Shown here: positions 44,488 through 53,473 of the stretch, one piece after another
Numbering within the stretch: position 1 is the first letter of the stretch
Layout of the letters: every line of letters starts with the position of its first letter
NCBI GenBank assembly: GCA_045589695.1
Contig: JAZNPP010000067.1
Coordinates: forward strand, 44,694-108,693
Source of the DNA: HGM04593 sp045589695
GTDB taxonomy: Bacteria > Bacteroidota > Bacteroidia > Bacteroidales > Bacteroidaceae
Length of the DNA stretch: 64,000 nucleotides
Direction of reading: 5' to 3'
Program-made: the position numbers and the translations under genes
Notes under the pieces: generated by a model
What the model was told of the DNA's origin: nothing
Seen by the model: only the letters and a program-made list of their open reading frames with translations
The model's database searches: none

Positions 44488-44520
44488 ATATAGCGACCTG
44501 AAGGTCGCTATATTTATTCC
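44481..44520. terminator. 19-bp terminator overlapping the micropeptide stop
   Basis: The stem 44481-44499 pairs perfectly with 44502-44520 around a 2-nt gap. The last Glu codon and the TAA stop are within the left arm. It also serves convergent nadA, whose stop is at 44529. Confidence 0.85.
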
Positions 44521-44528
44521 GTATTATT

Positions 44529-45509
44529 TCATTTTGACAGTTCAAGCATCCTTACGATAGGCTTCTTGGCCTCCTCCCTCAGAGCCTCGTCAAGCTCTAC
44601 GACCGGCCACTCGTACTTCAAGGTGTTGTACAGTTTTTCGAGAGTGTTAAGACGCATGAACGCGCATTCGTTGCAAGCGCATGAACCCGTCATCGGAGGT
44701 ACGGGAATAAAGTTCTTTTCGGGGCAACGCTTCATCATCTCATGCAATATGCCGCTTTCCGTCGCCACTATAAAATCCTTCGCTTCGCTCTTCTCGGCGT
44801 ATGAGAGAATTGCAGCCGTCGAGCCTATGAAATCGGCGAGAGCCAGGACACCGCTTTTGCATTCCGGGTGCGCGAGTACCTTAGCGTCGGGATATCCGCT
44901 CTTAAGTTCCACTATTTTCTCTATCGAGAACTGTTCATGCACATGGCAGCCGCCGTCCCAGAGCAGCATTCTGCGGTGTGTGACCGCATTCAAGTAACCG
45001 CCCAAGTTCTTGTCCGGGGCGAATATAATCTTTTCGTCCTTCGGAAAACTCTCTACTACGGCCCGGGCGTTCGTCGATGTGACTACAATGTCGGTAAGAG
45101 CCTTAACCGCAGCCGATGTATTCACGTAAGCCACTACCTTGTGGTCGGGGTGTATCGCTTTAAAGCGTTTGAGCTCCTCGGCGGGACAACTTTCCGCCAA
45201 CGAACAACCGGCGTTAAGGTCGGGAATAAGCACCTTCTTTTCGGGGCTCAGAATCTTGTTTGTCTCGGCCATGAAATGCACTCCGCACATAACAAGAATG
45301 TCGGCGGTTGTCTTTTCGGCTATCTGCGCCAGAGCAAGACTGTCGCCGACAAAATCGGCTACATCCTGAACTGCGCCGTCGGTATAATAGTGAGCAAGGA
45401 CTACAGCGTTTTTCTCTTCGCAAAGACGGCGAATTTCAGCCTTGAGGTCCAGCCCTTCGGGGATATTTTCGTCAATGTACCCCTTTTCAATCCATTCCTG
45501 CTTTATCAT
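44529..45509 (-). CDS. nadA: Quinolinate synthase
   Basis: Condenses iminoaspartate with dihydroxyacetone phosphate to make quinolinate for NAD synthesis. The protein has 326 residues. The three 4Fe-4S ligands are the Cys residues in VMCGVHFMAE, HPECKSGV and the GSCACNECAFM region. LAHYYTDGAVQDVADFVGDS and NTSAAVKA are typical substrate-site stretches. nadB and nadC are not adjacent, so this gene is separate here. It is preceded by a leader with a strong hairpin. Confidence 0.97.
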   Translation of the reverse strand: MIKQEWIEKGYIDENIPEGLDLKAEIRRLCEEKNAVVLAHYYTDGAVQDVADFVGDSLALAQIAEKTTADILVMCGVHFMAETNKILSPEKKVLIPDLNAGCSLAESCPAEELKRFKAIHPDHKVVAYVNTSAAVKALTDIVVTSTNARAVVESFPKDEKIIFAPDKNLGGYLNAVTHRRMLLWDGGCHVHEQFSIEKIVELKSGYPDAKVLAHPECKSGVLALADFIGSTAAILSYAEKSEAKDFIVATESGILHEMMKRCPEKNFIPVPPMTGSCACNECAFMRLNTLEKLYNTLKYEWPVVELDEALREEAKKPIVRMLELSK

Positions 45510-45526
45510 GATTATTGCGACTTTCG

Positions 45527-45581
45527 TCGGAAACCGAAACGGTTTCCGATAAACAAATTGTTGGTTTATGGCACAAATGTA
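45527..45581 (-). promoter_or_regulatory. nadA promoter and leader hairpin
   Basis: On the minus strand, TACATTTG (45574-45581) is a -7 box. Downstream, a 10-bp stem (TCGGAAACCG/CGGTTTCCGA, loop AAA, 45527-45549) lies 17 bp upstream of the nadA ATG. It could be a regulatory structure or a DNA operator. I cannot assign a regulator. Confidence 0.45.
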
Positions 45582-45625
45582 CTAAAAAAAGTCACATGCA
45601 AAAAATATAATAACCTTTTATAACA

Positions 45626-46171
45626 TTACAGCGACATCGAGAAATAGACACCGCAGCCGCCCTCGCTTGTTATCGTAGGCGCCAGCGTCACGTTATGCTT
45701 TTTAGCGAAAGGCGTAGTGAACAGCAGGCCGCTGCCTACGCCTATGGCAGCTCCTGCGAGCACATCCCAGATATCGTGCTTCCCGGCATATATTCTGCCC
45801 CATGCGACATATCCGCCCACAATATACGCAGGCACGCCCCACTTCCATCCGTAGCGCCTCATCAGGAACGTAGCTCCGGCAAAAGCGAAATTATTATGGT
45901 TTGAGGGAAATGCATCGAAGCCGCTGCCGTCGGGACGGCTCTTCTTCACGCTGTATTTGAGTATATATGTAGCGGCTGTCGATATCGCCACAGTCTTGCC
46001 GAGCTCGACAAGACCTTCATAGTCGCCTTTGTATAGCGACAGACCCGCTCCTACCGCAGCCGGCAAGAACATGGCAATGTCTGTCGAATAATCGACAGCC
46101 TTACGTCCTTGAGCCATTGACGGAGCGGCAATAAGCAGAACGGCGGCAATAAGCGACAGCAGTTTCTTCAT
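45626..46171 (-). CDS. PAP2-family phosphatase, membrane or periplasmic
   Basis: Lipid-phosphatase fold protein of 181 residues with an N-terminal signal or first helix (MKKLLSLIAAVLLIAAPSMAQ). PAP2 motifs are K-x6-RP in KYSVKKSRP, PS-x-H as FPSNHNNFAFAG, and R-x5-H-x3-D as GRIYAGKHDIWD. Members remove phosphate from undecaprenyl pyrophosphate, phosphatidylglycerol phosphate or lipid A. The end (YFSMSL) is beta-strand-like. It lies 6 bp after a small membrane protein gene and is probably coupled to it. The specific substrate is unknown. Confidence 0.88.
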   Translation of the reverse strand: MKKLLSLIAAVLLIAAPSMAQGRKAVDYSTDIAMFLPAAVGAGLSLYKGDYEGLVELGKTVAISTAATYILKYSVKKSRPDGSGFDAFPSNHNNFAFAGATFLMRRYGWKWGVPAYIVGGYVAWGRIYAGKHDIWDVLAGAAIGVGSGLLFTTPFAKKHNVTLAPTITSEGGCGVYFSMSL

Positions 46172-46177
46172 ACGACA

Positions 46178-46483
46178 TCAGTCACGTTCTATTATTCTGA
46201 ACGAGAATATCGCGCATGCGATAACCGAAACGATGATAATAGCGATTGCGGCGCCCTCAGACAGCGACAAGTACTCTTCGGCAAGCAATGTCATTGCCGC
46301 AATCAACAGAAGAGCCGAAAGCATTATGCGTGAAGGGCGCTTCTTGTACCTTCTCAGCTTTAGCCATCTGAACTTGCCGTTCACATAACCCGGCCCGTAA
46401 TTGACAAAGATGAAATCAAGAATTCCTGTAGCCGAAACAGCGGCTATAATAATCAGAACCGAAGCAATAATTATCTTTTCCAT
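46178..46483 (-). CDS. Small membrane protein upstream of PAP2
   Basis: Protein of 101 residues with three hydrophobic segments: about 4-25 (IIASVLIIIAAVSATGILDF), 52-66 (IMLSALLLIAAMTLL) and 76-95 (AAIAIIIVSVIACAIFSF). A basic loop (KFRWLKLRRYKKRPSR) between the first two should be cytoplasmic. I do not recognise the family. The 6-bp gap to the PAP2 gene suggests a shared function, for example in envelope lipid metabolism. The 222 bp upstream contain a G/C-rich imperfect hairpin near 46583-46612 and the TRIC promoter. Confidence 0.6.
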   Translation of the reverse strand: MEKIIIASVLIIIAAVSATGILDFIFVNYGPGYVNGKFRWLKLRRYKKRPSRIMLSALLLIAAMTLLAEEYLSLSEGAAIAIIIVSVIACAIFSFRIIERD

Positions 46484-46665
46484 TACAATACATTAATATA
46501 TAATATCGCAAAGATATGCATTTTGACGCTAACTGCAAAACCTGTGGAGAAATAGGACGCCAATACCGCCGAAAGGTTTTTGCGCTGCGCCCTGCGGGGC
46601 GCCGCAGCGTTAGTCATTTAAGCTAATTAAACTAAAATTATAACAATAATTTGATTTTTATAATA

Positions 46666-46673
46666 TATATTCG
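46666..46673 (+). promoter_or_regulatory. -7 box of the TRIC gene
   Basis: TATATTCG fits the Bacteroidetes -7 variant TAnnTTCG and lies 32 bp before the ATG at 46706. TTTG at 46650-46653 stands 12 nt upstream, not the usual 19-21 nt. Confidence 0.4.
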
Positions 46674-46705
46674 CAAAGTGTTTTAAAAAGAGAAGAATTA
46701 ACGAG

Positions 46706-47356
46706 ATGATAAACATTCTTGCAGACTGGTTCAGGAATATCACATTTCTGCAAATACTCGATTTTATCGGAACATTTGCATTTGCCATATCGGGCATAAG
46801 ACTTGCGTCGGCGAAACGTTTTGACTGGTTCGGCGCCTATGTGGTAGGCGCCGCCACAGCCATAGGCGGAGGCACGTTGCGCGACGTTATGCTCGACGTT
46901 CCCGTATTTTGGATGCACGACGGCTTTTACCTCTCGTGTACCGGGCTCGCCTTGTTGTGGGTGATACTGCTGCGCAAGCACCTCATAAATATGCGCAACA
47001 CATTCTTCCTGTTCGACGCAATAGGCCTTGCCCTCTTCACCGTCGTAGGCATACAGAAGACTCTCGACTGCGGGCTTCCCATTTGGGTCGGCATTGTCAT
47101 GGGCACGATGACCGGTGCGGCAGGCGGCGTCATCCGCGACGTGCTTATCAACGAAGTGCCGCTGATATTCCGCAAAGAGATTTATGCGATGGCATGCGTT
47201 GTCGGAGGCCTCGCGTTCGGGCTTTGCTACTTTATGGGATTGCCTACTATAGTCACCCACATCACATGTGGCGCATTGGTATTCCTCACCCGCGTGCTTG
47301 CCGTGAAGTACCAGATATGCCTGCCTACGCTTAAATCAGAAGAAGACGACAGATAA
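46706..47356 (+). CDS. TRIC-family cation channel (YadS/UPF0126)
   Basis: Integral membrane protein of 216 residues with seven predicted helices made from an internal repeat. The repeat signature occurs twice: AIGGGTLRDVMLDVPVFW and AAGGVIRDVLINEVPLIF. Prokaryotic TRIC proteins form homotrimeric potassium/sodium channels. The length matches the family. The gene lies 31 bp upstream of the large GH20 gene in the same direction, although no functional connection is obvious and the GH20 gene may have its own promoter. Confidence 0.92.
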   Translation: MINILADWFRNITFLQILDFIGTFAFAISGIRLASAKRFDWFGAYVVGAATAIGGGTLRDVMLDVPVFWMHDGFYLSCTGLALLWVILLRKHLINMRNTFFLFDAIGLALFTVVGIQKTLDCGLPIWVGIVMGTMTGAAGGVIRDVLINEVPLIFRKEIYAMACVVGGLAFGLCYFMGLPTIVTHITCGALVFLTRVLAVKYQICLPTLKSEEDDR

Positions 47357-47387
47357 CACCAATTTTTATAACTAAACATAACCTAAT

Positions 47388-50300
47388 ATGAAAAGAACCA
47401 TTTTATTAGCGCTTACCATTATGCTATGCCTGCCGGCAGCGACAATCGCCGACAGCAGAATAAACCTCACCCCCGTTCCTATGAGAATGACCGTTGGCGA
47501 GGGAAATCTGACACTACCCGAGAGTTTCGCCATTGAGGCCGAGGACGGCATTCAACGCTCCGAAGCCGTGAAGTTCGCTACCCTCTTCGAGAAAGTCACA
47601 GGATACAAAGTCGAAGTGAAGGAAGAAGCGCCCGATGCCCTTATAAAGATGAGCGCCTACGCCGGCAACGAAGAACTCGGCAACGAGGGCTACACCCTCG
47701 ACGTAACGGCCGACGGCATAGCCATTACGGCAAACAGCGCCAACGGCTTCTACTATGCGTTCCAGAGCATAAAGAAGATGTTGCCTGCCAACGTCATGGC
47801 AGAAGTAGCCGATGAAAAGGTTACAGAATACCCCTTGCCCATTGTAAGCATAACCGACAAACCGCGTTTCGAGTACCGCGGCTTCATGCTCGACGTCAGC
47901 CGTCACTATTTCAGTACCGAGCAGATAAAACGCATGATTGACGTGATGTCCTACTACAAGCTCAACCGTTTCCACTGGCACCTTACCGACGACCAGGGCT
48001 GGCGTCTTGAGATAAAGAAATACCCGAGGCTGACCACCGTCGGCGCTACACGCCGCGACAACTGGATTACCGACCGCACATATGGCGGCTATTACACAGG
48101 CGAGCCTTACGGTCCCTACTTCTACACACAGGAAGAGTGTAAGGATATAGTAGCCTACGCAGCGGAACGTCACATAGAAGTTGTCCCCGAGGTCGAATTC
48201 CCCGGTCACTCCTGCGCCGTGAACACAGCATACCCCGAATTCAGCTGCAGCCCCAACGGAGCTCATGACGTGAAGGTGAGCGGAGGCGTATTCGCTGACG
48301 TGCTGAATGTGGCCAACCCCGAAGCTGTGCAGTTCGTTAAGGATGTCATAGATGAAGTCATCGGGATTTTCCCGTACGAGCAGATACATATCGGCGGCGA
48401 CGAGACGCCCACAAGCGCTTGGCAGAACAACGAAGAATGCCGGGCCCTTATGGAAGTAATGGGATTGACCGACGTGCGTCAGCTTCAGTCGCATTTCGTA
48501 CGCGAGATTTCGGACTACGCGGCAAGCAAAAACCGCAGTGTGATAATGTGGAACGAAAGCCTTACGGCCAAAGGCACCGACGAGGAGCTCATCAAGGGCA
48601 CAGGCGGCACGATGATGTGCTGGGAGATAGGCAATGCCCAGCCATGCGCATTGAAAGCGGCTCAGTATGGTATGAAATCCATCATCACCACACAGGTACC
48701 CTACTACATCAACCGACGTCAAAGCACCGATGCCGACGAGCCGAAGGTCGCAGGTCAAGGAACGGACAACGTCAAGGCGGTATATGACTACGTGCCCATC
48801 CCGGCAAGCGTTCCCGCCGAACTGCACAAGTACTATATAGGTATTCAGGGAACATTCTGGACAGAACACGTGCAGGACAATGACCTGCTTGAGTACCTTG
48901 CCCTGCCGCGCCTCACAGCCATTGCAGAGACAGGCTGGTCACCTGCATCAAAAAAGAATTTCAGCGACTTCCAGGAACGCATCACCAAAGACACCCTGCT
49001 GCTCAACTACAACAACTACGACTACGGACGTCACTACATTCTCCACAAAAATAGCGAAGAGGGCAAAGTAATGCCGGTCGCTTCAACAGCCGACAACATG
49101 ACATGGTACCGTATTGTGACAACAGCCACCGACAACCGTGCCGGCCGTTGCATACAGCTGTTGCGTGAAGGTGTGAACGTAACCGACAAGACAGGCACCG
49201 CACCGGCCAACAGACTATGGAACAGCGAGATAATAGAAGACGAGAGCAATGCAGGCTACGACTGGCAGCTGTGGGCATTCATGCAGGACCCTGCCAACCC
49301 CGAACGCTGGGCCATTGTGAACAAGTCCAAGCCCGGCGGGTCGGTAAAAGGCACGCCTACCGCCGAGAACAATACCGGACGTTGGGACTATGACGACAAT
49401 AACCGCCACTACGACTTTATCCTCGGCGACAGGGCGTATGCGGCCAACGGCAGCAACTACAACTACAGCATACGCAGCCAGAAGGTATCGGACAGCAACA
49501 TGTGTCTTAACTTTGCCGGCCCGGGACAGAACAATTCAATAAACCTTTGGAACGACCCTGCGTCGGGCAACGGCGGCATATGGGAGTTCCGCCCGCTCAA
49601 TTCACAGACGACCGGAATTGTCATCGACTTCCCCATTGCGGGCGCAGCATACCGCATCACCAATAACACCGAACGTTTCAAAGGCTGGAGACTTTATGAT
49701 AACGGCGACGGCGTTGTCACTGCCGCACGTCAAGAATACGGCGCCGACCTGTGGGAACTCGTCGATGCGGCTACAAGCGAGGCCGGGCAGACATTCAAGC
49801 TGCGCAACGTAGCTACAGGCAGATACATCAGCAATGCGGCAGCTCCGCTGAAGACAGGCGATAGCGGCATAACGCTCACCAACGTTTACAACACAAAGAG
49901 CGGCGACTTCAGCATAAAGACCGGCGAGAACGCCCTCTACCCCGTACCGGAACGTGCAGCCACCGACCCCAATACCCTGAAGGCCGGCGGAATATACCCG
50001 CAGGGAACAGGCTGGATATTCGAAAAAGCCAACCTCGTCACATACGAATGCTACGACAAGGAGAACAGCCTGATGCAGAAGACATACAGCTCATACCTTG
50101 AGGGCGAAGAGTTCGTAGCAGAATTTCCGGAAATCACTAATTACAAGGTCGTGGAGCATAACATAAGCAGCAACGGAGCGAACAAAGCAGTGAAAGCCAT
50201 ATACGAGCGCGCGTCGTACAGCGTGACAATGAGCTGTCGCACTATGGATGGCAACCTCATAACAGACGTCACCGTTCCATGTCCTATCGGCGATAGCCAC

Positions 50301-51179
50301 ACCGTAGAATACCCCGACGTGGAATTCTACACATGCGTCGGCAGCAATGTCGAGGAGGGTACAATCATAACCCCCGACGAAGATACGGTAATCGACGTCT
50401 TCTACGACTGTGAGGGCATAATGGGCGCCGCTGCCATAGGCGAGGCGGTGACAGAGCTTGAGGACGGAGCGTCATACCTTATATACAATGCCAAGGACGA
50501 GGCGGCGCGCTGCGGTTTCCTCAGCGTGAGCAGCGTCGGTTCAGGCATAACCACAACCAACAGCGTAAGCGACGCCAGCCCCGGCTTTGTGTGGACATTC
50601 ATAGGTGACGGCGAGAAATTCATCGTCATGAACAACTACGGCATATACATACCCAAACTACTGAAGGGCAACTTGGTTACAGGCAGCGACACCCCCGAGA
50701 CATTCAGTTTCACCCTCAACAGCGACGGCAAGACATGGACCGTCAAGGGCAGCAACGGCTACTATTGGAACGGCAATTCCGACAACACCTTCACAGGATG
50801 GACCGACGCTCACCCGTTCATCATTTACAGCTACAAGCCGCACCCGTACTTTACGGTTTCGTACCGTTGCATCGACAAAAACGGCGAGGAGCTGCGCACC
50901 GCCACACGTTATGTCAAGGGAGGCAACAGCTATACAGCAATAACGCCTATAATCGACGGATACACATTCAAAGAGAGCGATGTCAAGTACGAAGAGATTT
51001 CACGCGTCACCAAGAACATTGACATAACCTACACATACATATCAGAAACGACAGACGTCGTAGAGGTCAAAACCGAAAACGGAAATGTGACAGCCGTTTA
51101 TGATTTAAGCGGCAGAAAAGTAACAAACCCCACAAAAGGCATTTACATAGTAAACGGCAAAAAAACCGTCATAAAGTAG
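47388..51179 (+). CDS. Large GH20 hexosaminidase with C-terminal binding modules
   Basis: Exported 1263-residue glycosidase. Signal peptide (1-21), GH20b domain (about 25-150) and a catalytic barrel (about 155-545) with the pair D338-E339 in HIGGDETPTSAW; FHWHLTDDQGWRLEIKKYP is the substrate strand. From about 555 to 860 are Ricin- or beta-trefoil-like modules (DWQLWAFM, GIWEFRPL, GADLWELVDA). From about 860 to 1215 are repeats of the form VxYxCxDKxG, seen three times, resembling MucBP-like folds that bind mucin; a third lectin-like module (SYLIYNAKDEAARCGF) sits between them. The last 40 residues are the shared tag (AVYDLSGRKVTNPTKGIYIV). It is probably a mucin-bound hexosaminidase. Only the catalytic part is certain. 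Confidence 0.9.
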   Translation: MKRTILLALTIMLCLPAATIADSRINLTPVPMRMTVGEGNLTLPESFAIEAEDGIQRSEAVKFATLFEKVTGYKVEVKEEAPDALIKMSAYAGNEELGNEGYTLDVTADGIAITANSANGFYYAFQSIKKMLPANVMAEVADEKVTEYPLPIVSITDKPRFEYRGFMLDVSRHYFSTEQIKRMIDVMSYYKLNRFHWHLTDDQGWRLEIKKYPRLTTVGATRRDNWITDRTYGGYYTGEPYGPYFYTQEECKDIVAYAAERHIEVVPEVEFPGHSCAVNTAYPEFSCSPNGAHDVKVSGGVFADVLNVANPEAVQFVKDVIDEVIGIFPYEQIHIGGDETPTSAWQNNEECRALMEVMGLTDVRQLQSHFVREISDYAASKNRSVIMWNESLTAKGTDEELIKGTGGTMMCWEIGNAQPCALKAAQYGMKSIITTQVPYYINRRQSTDADEPKVAGQGTDNVKAVYDYVPIPASVPAELHKYYIGIQGTFWTEHVQDNDLLEYLALPRLTAIAETGWSPASKKNFSDFQERITKDTLLLNYNNYDYGRHYILHKNSEEGKVMPVASTADNMTWYRIVTTATDNRAGRCIQLLREGVNVTDKTGTAPANRLWNSEIIEDESNAGYDWQLWAFMQDPANPERWAIVNKSKPGGSVKGTPTAENNTGRWDYDDNNRHYDFILGDRAYAANGSNYNYSIRSQKVSDSNMCLNFAGPGQNNSINLWNDPASGNGGIWEFRPLNSQTTGIVIDFPIAGAAYRITNNTERFKGWRLYDNGDGVVTAARQEYGADLWELVDAATSEAGQTFKLRNVATGRYISNAAAPLKTGDSGITLTNVYNTKSGDFSIKTGENALYPVPERAATDPNTLKAGGIYPQGTGWIFEKANLVTYECYDKENSLMQKTYSSYLEGEEFVAEFPEITNYKVVEHNISSNGANKAVKAIYERASYSVTMSCRTMDGNLITDVTVPCPIGDSHTVEYPDVEFYTCVGSNVEEGTIITPDEDTVIDVFYDCEGIMGAAAIGEAVTELEDGASYLIYNAKDEAARCGFLSVSSVGSGITTTNSVSDASPGFVWTFIGDGEKFIVMNNYGIYIPKLLKGNLVTGSDTPETFSFTLNSDGKTWTVKGSNGYYWNGNSDNTFTGWTDAHPFIIYSYKPHPYFTVSYRCIDKNGEELRTATRYVKGGNSYTAITPIIDGYTFKESDVKYEEISRVTKNIDITYTYISETTDVVEVKTENGNVTAVYDLSGRKVTNPTKGIYIVNGKKTVIK

Positions 51180-51201
51180 GGGCAGACCTGCGTGTCTGCC
51201 C
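51180..51201 (+). repeat. Short hairpin element A (GGGCAGAC type)
   Basis: GGGCAGAC pairs with GTCTGCCC around the loop CTGCGT. It starts right after the GH20 stop, preceded by TAGG. It is one of five related hairpins in this window. Confidence 0.7.
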
Positions 51202-51233
51202 AACAAAAGAGGCATAAAAGAACAAAACGATAT

Positions 51234-51485
51234 ATGAAAACAATAACCTACCGCACACAAGGCACATGCTCACGTTTCATTGAGCTGACAGGCGACAACG
51301 GAGTTGTCGTAGATGTAAAATTCTACGGCGGCTGCGACGGCAACCTTCAAGGCATAAGCCGCCTTGTCAAAGGCATGAGATACGAAGACGTCATAGCGCG
51401 CCTCAAAGGCATAAGCTGCAACGGCAAACCCACATCATGCCCCGATCAGCTATGCCGGGCGATAGAAGAGATGATTAACGGGTAA
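51234..51485 (+). CDS. TSCPD-domain protein (TIGR03905 family)
   Basis: Protein of 83 residues from the ATG at 51234. The name-giving motif appears as PTSCPDQLCRAI near the C-terminus; EVEF-type strand VVVDVKFYGGCDGNLQGI and the SRLVKGM stretch match the family. These small proteins resemble the C-terminal domain of vitamin B12-dependent ribonucleotide reductases, with conserved Cys residues that may bind metal. The biological role is unknown. A GTG in frame at 51192 would run through the hairpin element and is rejected. Confidence 0.85.
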   Translation: MKTITYRTQGTCSRFIELTGDNGVVVDVKFYGGCDGNLQGISRLVKGMRYEDVIARLKGISCNGKPTSCPDQLCRAIEEMING

Positions 51486-51494
51486 CGTGTACGA

Positions 51495-51528
51495 TTGCGG
51501 GGGCGGACCGGCGTGTCTGCCCCCGCAA
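51495..51528 (+). repeat. Short hairpin element B (GGGCGGAC type)
   Basis: A 14-bp stem with one G-T pair (51495-51508 with 51515-51528) around the loop CGGCGT, in the 75-bp gap between TSCPD and FKBP genes. It is the longest member of the family. Confidence 0.75.
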
Positions 51529-51560
51529 GAGTCGAAAGCGGTTTTCAGTTTTCACCTATT

Positions 51561-51971
51561 ATGGCAAAAATCAAGAACAACGAATACAGGCTCAAGAACG
51601 AAGCGTTCATGCAGGCTCTGCGTGACGGCGAAGAGGAGCTTTTTGAGATTTCACAGGGAGTGCTTGTCAAGATACTCAAGAGAGGCGAAGGCGAGCGTTC
51701 TCCGCATGCCGGCAATGTCGTGACGGTACACTATACGGGCAGCCTCATCAACGGCAAGGTTTTCGACAGCAGCCGTGAGCGCGGATACCCCGAGGCGTTC
51801 CGTGTAAGCGACCTTATCACAGGATGGCAGATCGCCCTCACGCAGATGCATGCAGGCGACCATTGGATAGTCTACATCCCCTACGAGGTCGGCTACGGCA
51901 CACGTGCCAACGGTCCCATTCCTGCCTGTTCGACGCTTATATTCGACATGGAATTGGTGGCGATTATGTAG
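51561..51971 (+). CDS. FKBP-type peptidyl-prolyl isomerase
   Basis: Protein of 136 residues from the ATG at 51561 (MAKIKNNEYRLKNEAFM). Residues about 45-136 form an FKBP domain: VVTVHYTGSLINGKVFDSS, the pocket strand IPYEVGYGTRANGPIPACS and the closing LIFDMELVAI. A short helical segment precedes it. There is no signal peptide or lipobox, so it should act in the cytoplasm, unlike many Bacteroidetes FKBPs. An upstream ATG at 51495 would read through the hairpin element and gives no family sequence. Confidence 0.9.
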   Translation: MAKIKNNEYRLKNEAFMQALRDGEEELFEISQGVLVKILKRGEGERSPHAGNVVTVHYTGSLINGKVFDSSRERGYPEAFRVSDLITGWQIALTQMHAGDHWIVYIPYEVGYGTRANGPIPACSTLIFDMELVAIM

Positions 51972-52068
51972 CTGCACGTTCGGCTTTTAATAATAGAGGT
52001 ACAATCGACGACAAGCTTTGCAGACTTAATAAAACAAACGGCTGCGCGATTGTGTTTCAAAAAAGAGT

Positions 52069-53412
52069 ATGAAAACATATTCCGAACATTATAAAGAGCT
52101 TGTTCATTTGGGAATGCCTATTGTCGTAGGACAATTAGGCATTATCCTTGTATCCTTTGCCGATACGTTCATGGTGGGTTGGCACAGTACCGAAGAGCTT
52201 GGAGCGGCAAGCTTCGTGAACAACATGTTCAACCTTGCCATAATATTCGCCACAGGCTTCTCGTACGGCCTTACGCCAATTGTCGGCAAGCTCTTCGGCA
52301 AAGGGAAACACCGTGAGGCCGGTCTAATGCTGAAGAATGCCCTTTTCGCCAACAGCCTGTTGGCAGTGGTACTTATTGGCGCCATGCTGTTGCTGTATGC
52401 CAACATTGACCGCCTGGGGCAGCCCGAGGAGCTGCTTCACCTCATGCGTCCTTATTATATAATATTGCTGTTGTCGCTCCCCTTCACGGTGCTTTTCAAC
52501 GCTTTCAAGCAGTTCATCGACGGCATCACCGACACTAAGGCGTCTATGTGGATTATGCTCACCGGCAACGCCGCAAACATAATAGGCAACTATCTGCTGA
52601 TATTCGGCAAGTTCGGTTTCCCGGAATGGGGACTGTTCGGCGCCGGCATATCCACATTGCTGTCACGTATGCTCATGTTGTTGATAGCCATGATATTGTT
52701 CTTCAAGAGCCGCCGTTACCACAGCTATATGCAGGGCTTCTTCAGCGGCGGCATCACGGGCAAAGAGCAGAAGAAACTCAACAAGATAGGGCTCCCCGTC
52801 GCCATACAGATGGGCATGGAGACAGCGTCGTTCAGCCTCGCCACGATTATGGTCGGATGGTTAGGCACCACAGCCCTCGCAGCGCACCAGATAATGTGTA
52901 CCGTTGGGCAGGTAGGCTTCATGATGTATTACGGCATGGCGGCGGCTGTCGCCGTCAAGGCAAGCAACTACAGCGGCAGCGGCGAGAAGCAGGAGATAAG
53001 CAGAACTGCCGCCGCCGGGTTTCACATTATTATAATAATGGCAATAACAGCATCGGCGCTCGTGTTCCTGATGCGCAATGAAATGGGACACTTATTCACC
53101 GACAGCGACGAAGTCGCCCTGCTCGTAACGCAGCTCACCTTGCCTTTCATACTCTATCAGTTCGGCGACGGCCTGCAATGCAACTACTCTAACGCCCTGC
53201 GCGGAATTGCCGACGTCAAGCCGGTGATGCTTTATGCTTTCATTGCCTATTTTGTCATATCATTGCCAGCCGGCTACCTTTTCGGTTTTGTGTTCGGCTG
53301 GGGATTGACCGGCGTATGGCTGTCGTTCCCCTTCGGGCTAACAAGCGCCGGCATAATGTTCTACATGCGGTTCAGGCATACACTGAAAGCACAAAGAACA
53401 GAACAAAGATAA
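52069..53412 (+). CDS. MATE-family multidrug efflux transporter
   Basis: Integral membrane exporter of 447 residues with twelve predicted helices in two halves. The start (YKELVHLGMPIVVGQLGIILVS) and the DTFMVGWHSTEELGAASF stretch are typical of NorM/DinF-like MATE proteins. The second half begins near KIGLPVAIQMGMETASF. Substrates are probably cationic drugs or metabolites exchanged for sodium or protons; none can be named. The gap of 97 bp after FKBP shows no clear feature. A heptamer tract follows the stop. Confidence 0.93.
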   Translation: MKTYSEHYKELVHLGMPIVVGQLGIILVSFADTFMVGWHSTEELGAASFVNNMFNLAIIFATGFSYGLTPIVGKLFGKGKHREAGLMLKNALFANSLLAVVLIGAMLLLYANIDRLGQPEELLHLMRPYYIILLLSLPFTVLFNAFKQFIDGITDTKASMWIMLTGNAANIIGNYLLIFGKFGFPEWGLFGAGISTLLSRMLMLLIAMILFFKSRRYHSYMQGFFSGGITGKEQKKLNKIGLPVAIQMGMETASFSLATIMVGWLGTTALAAHQIMCTVGQVGFMMYYGMAAAVAVKASNYSGSGEKQEISRTAAAGFHIIIIMAITASALVFLMRNEMGHLFTDSDEVALLVTQLTLPFILYQFGDGLQCNYSNALRGIADVKPVMLYAFIAYFVISLPAGYLFGFVFGWGLTGVWLSFPFGLTSAGIMFYMRFRHTLKAQRTEQR

Positions 53413-53470
53413 ATCCCTAAACCCTCACCTCTCAACTCTCAACTCTAAACTCTAAACCCTAAACTCTAAA
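53413..53470. repeat. Heptamer tract between MATE and prmA
   Basis: A 58-bp run made of CCCTAAA, CTCTCAA, CTCTAAA-like 7-base units fills almost the whole gap between MATE stop and prmA ATG. It leaves no room for a normal ribosome-binding site. It is related to the tracts at 41683-41827 and 56474-56517. Confidence 0.75.
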
Positions 53471-53473
53471 AAA

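Noticed and set aside
46583..46612. G/C-rich imperfect hairpin between the small membrane gene and TRIC, considered as an RNA gene
   Set aside because: The stem is imperfect and lacks promoter, T-run or similarity to a known RNA.
47514..48869. 451-codon open frame on the minus strand, opposite the large GH20 gene
   Set aside because: It mirrors the GH20 coding strand exactly, has unusual residue composition and no family motif; it follows from the codon bias of the real gene.
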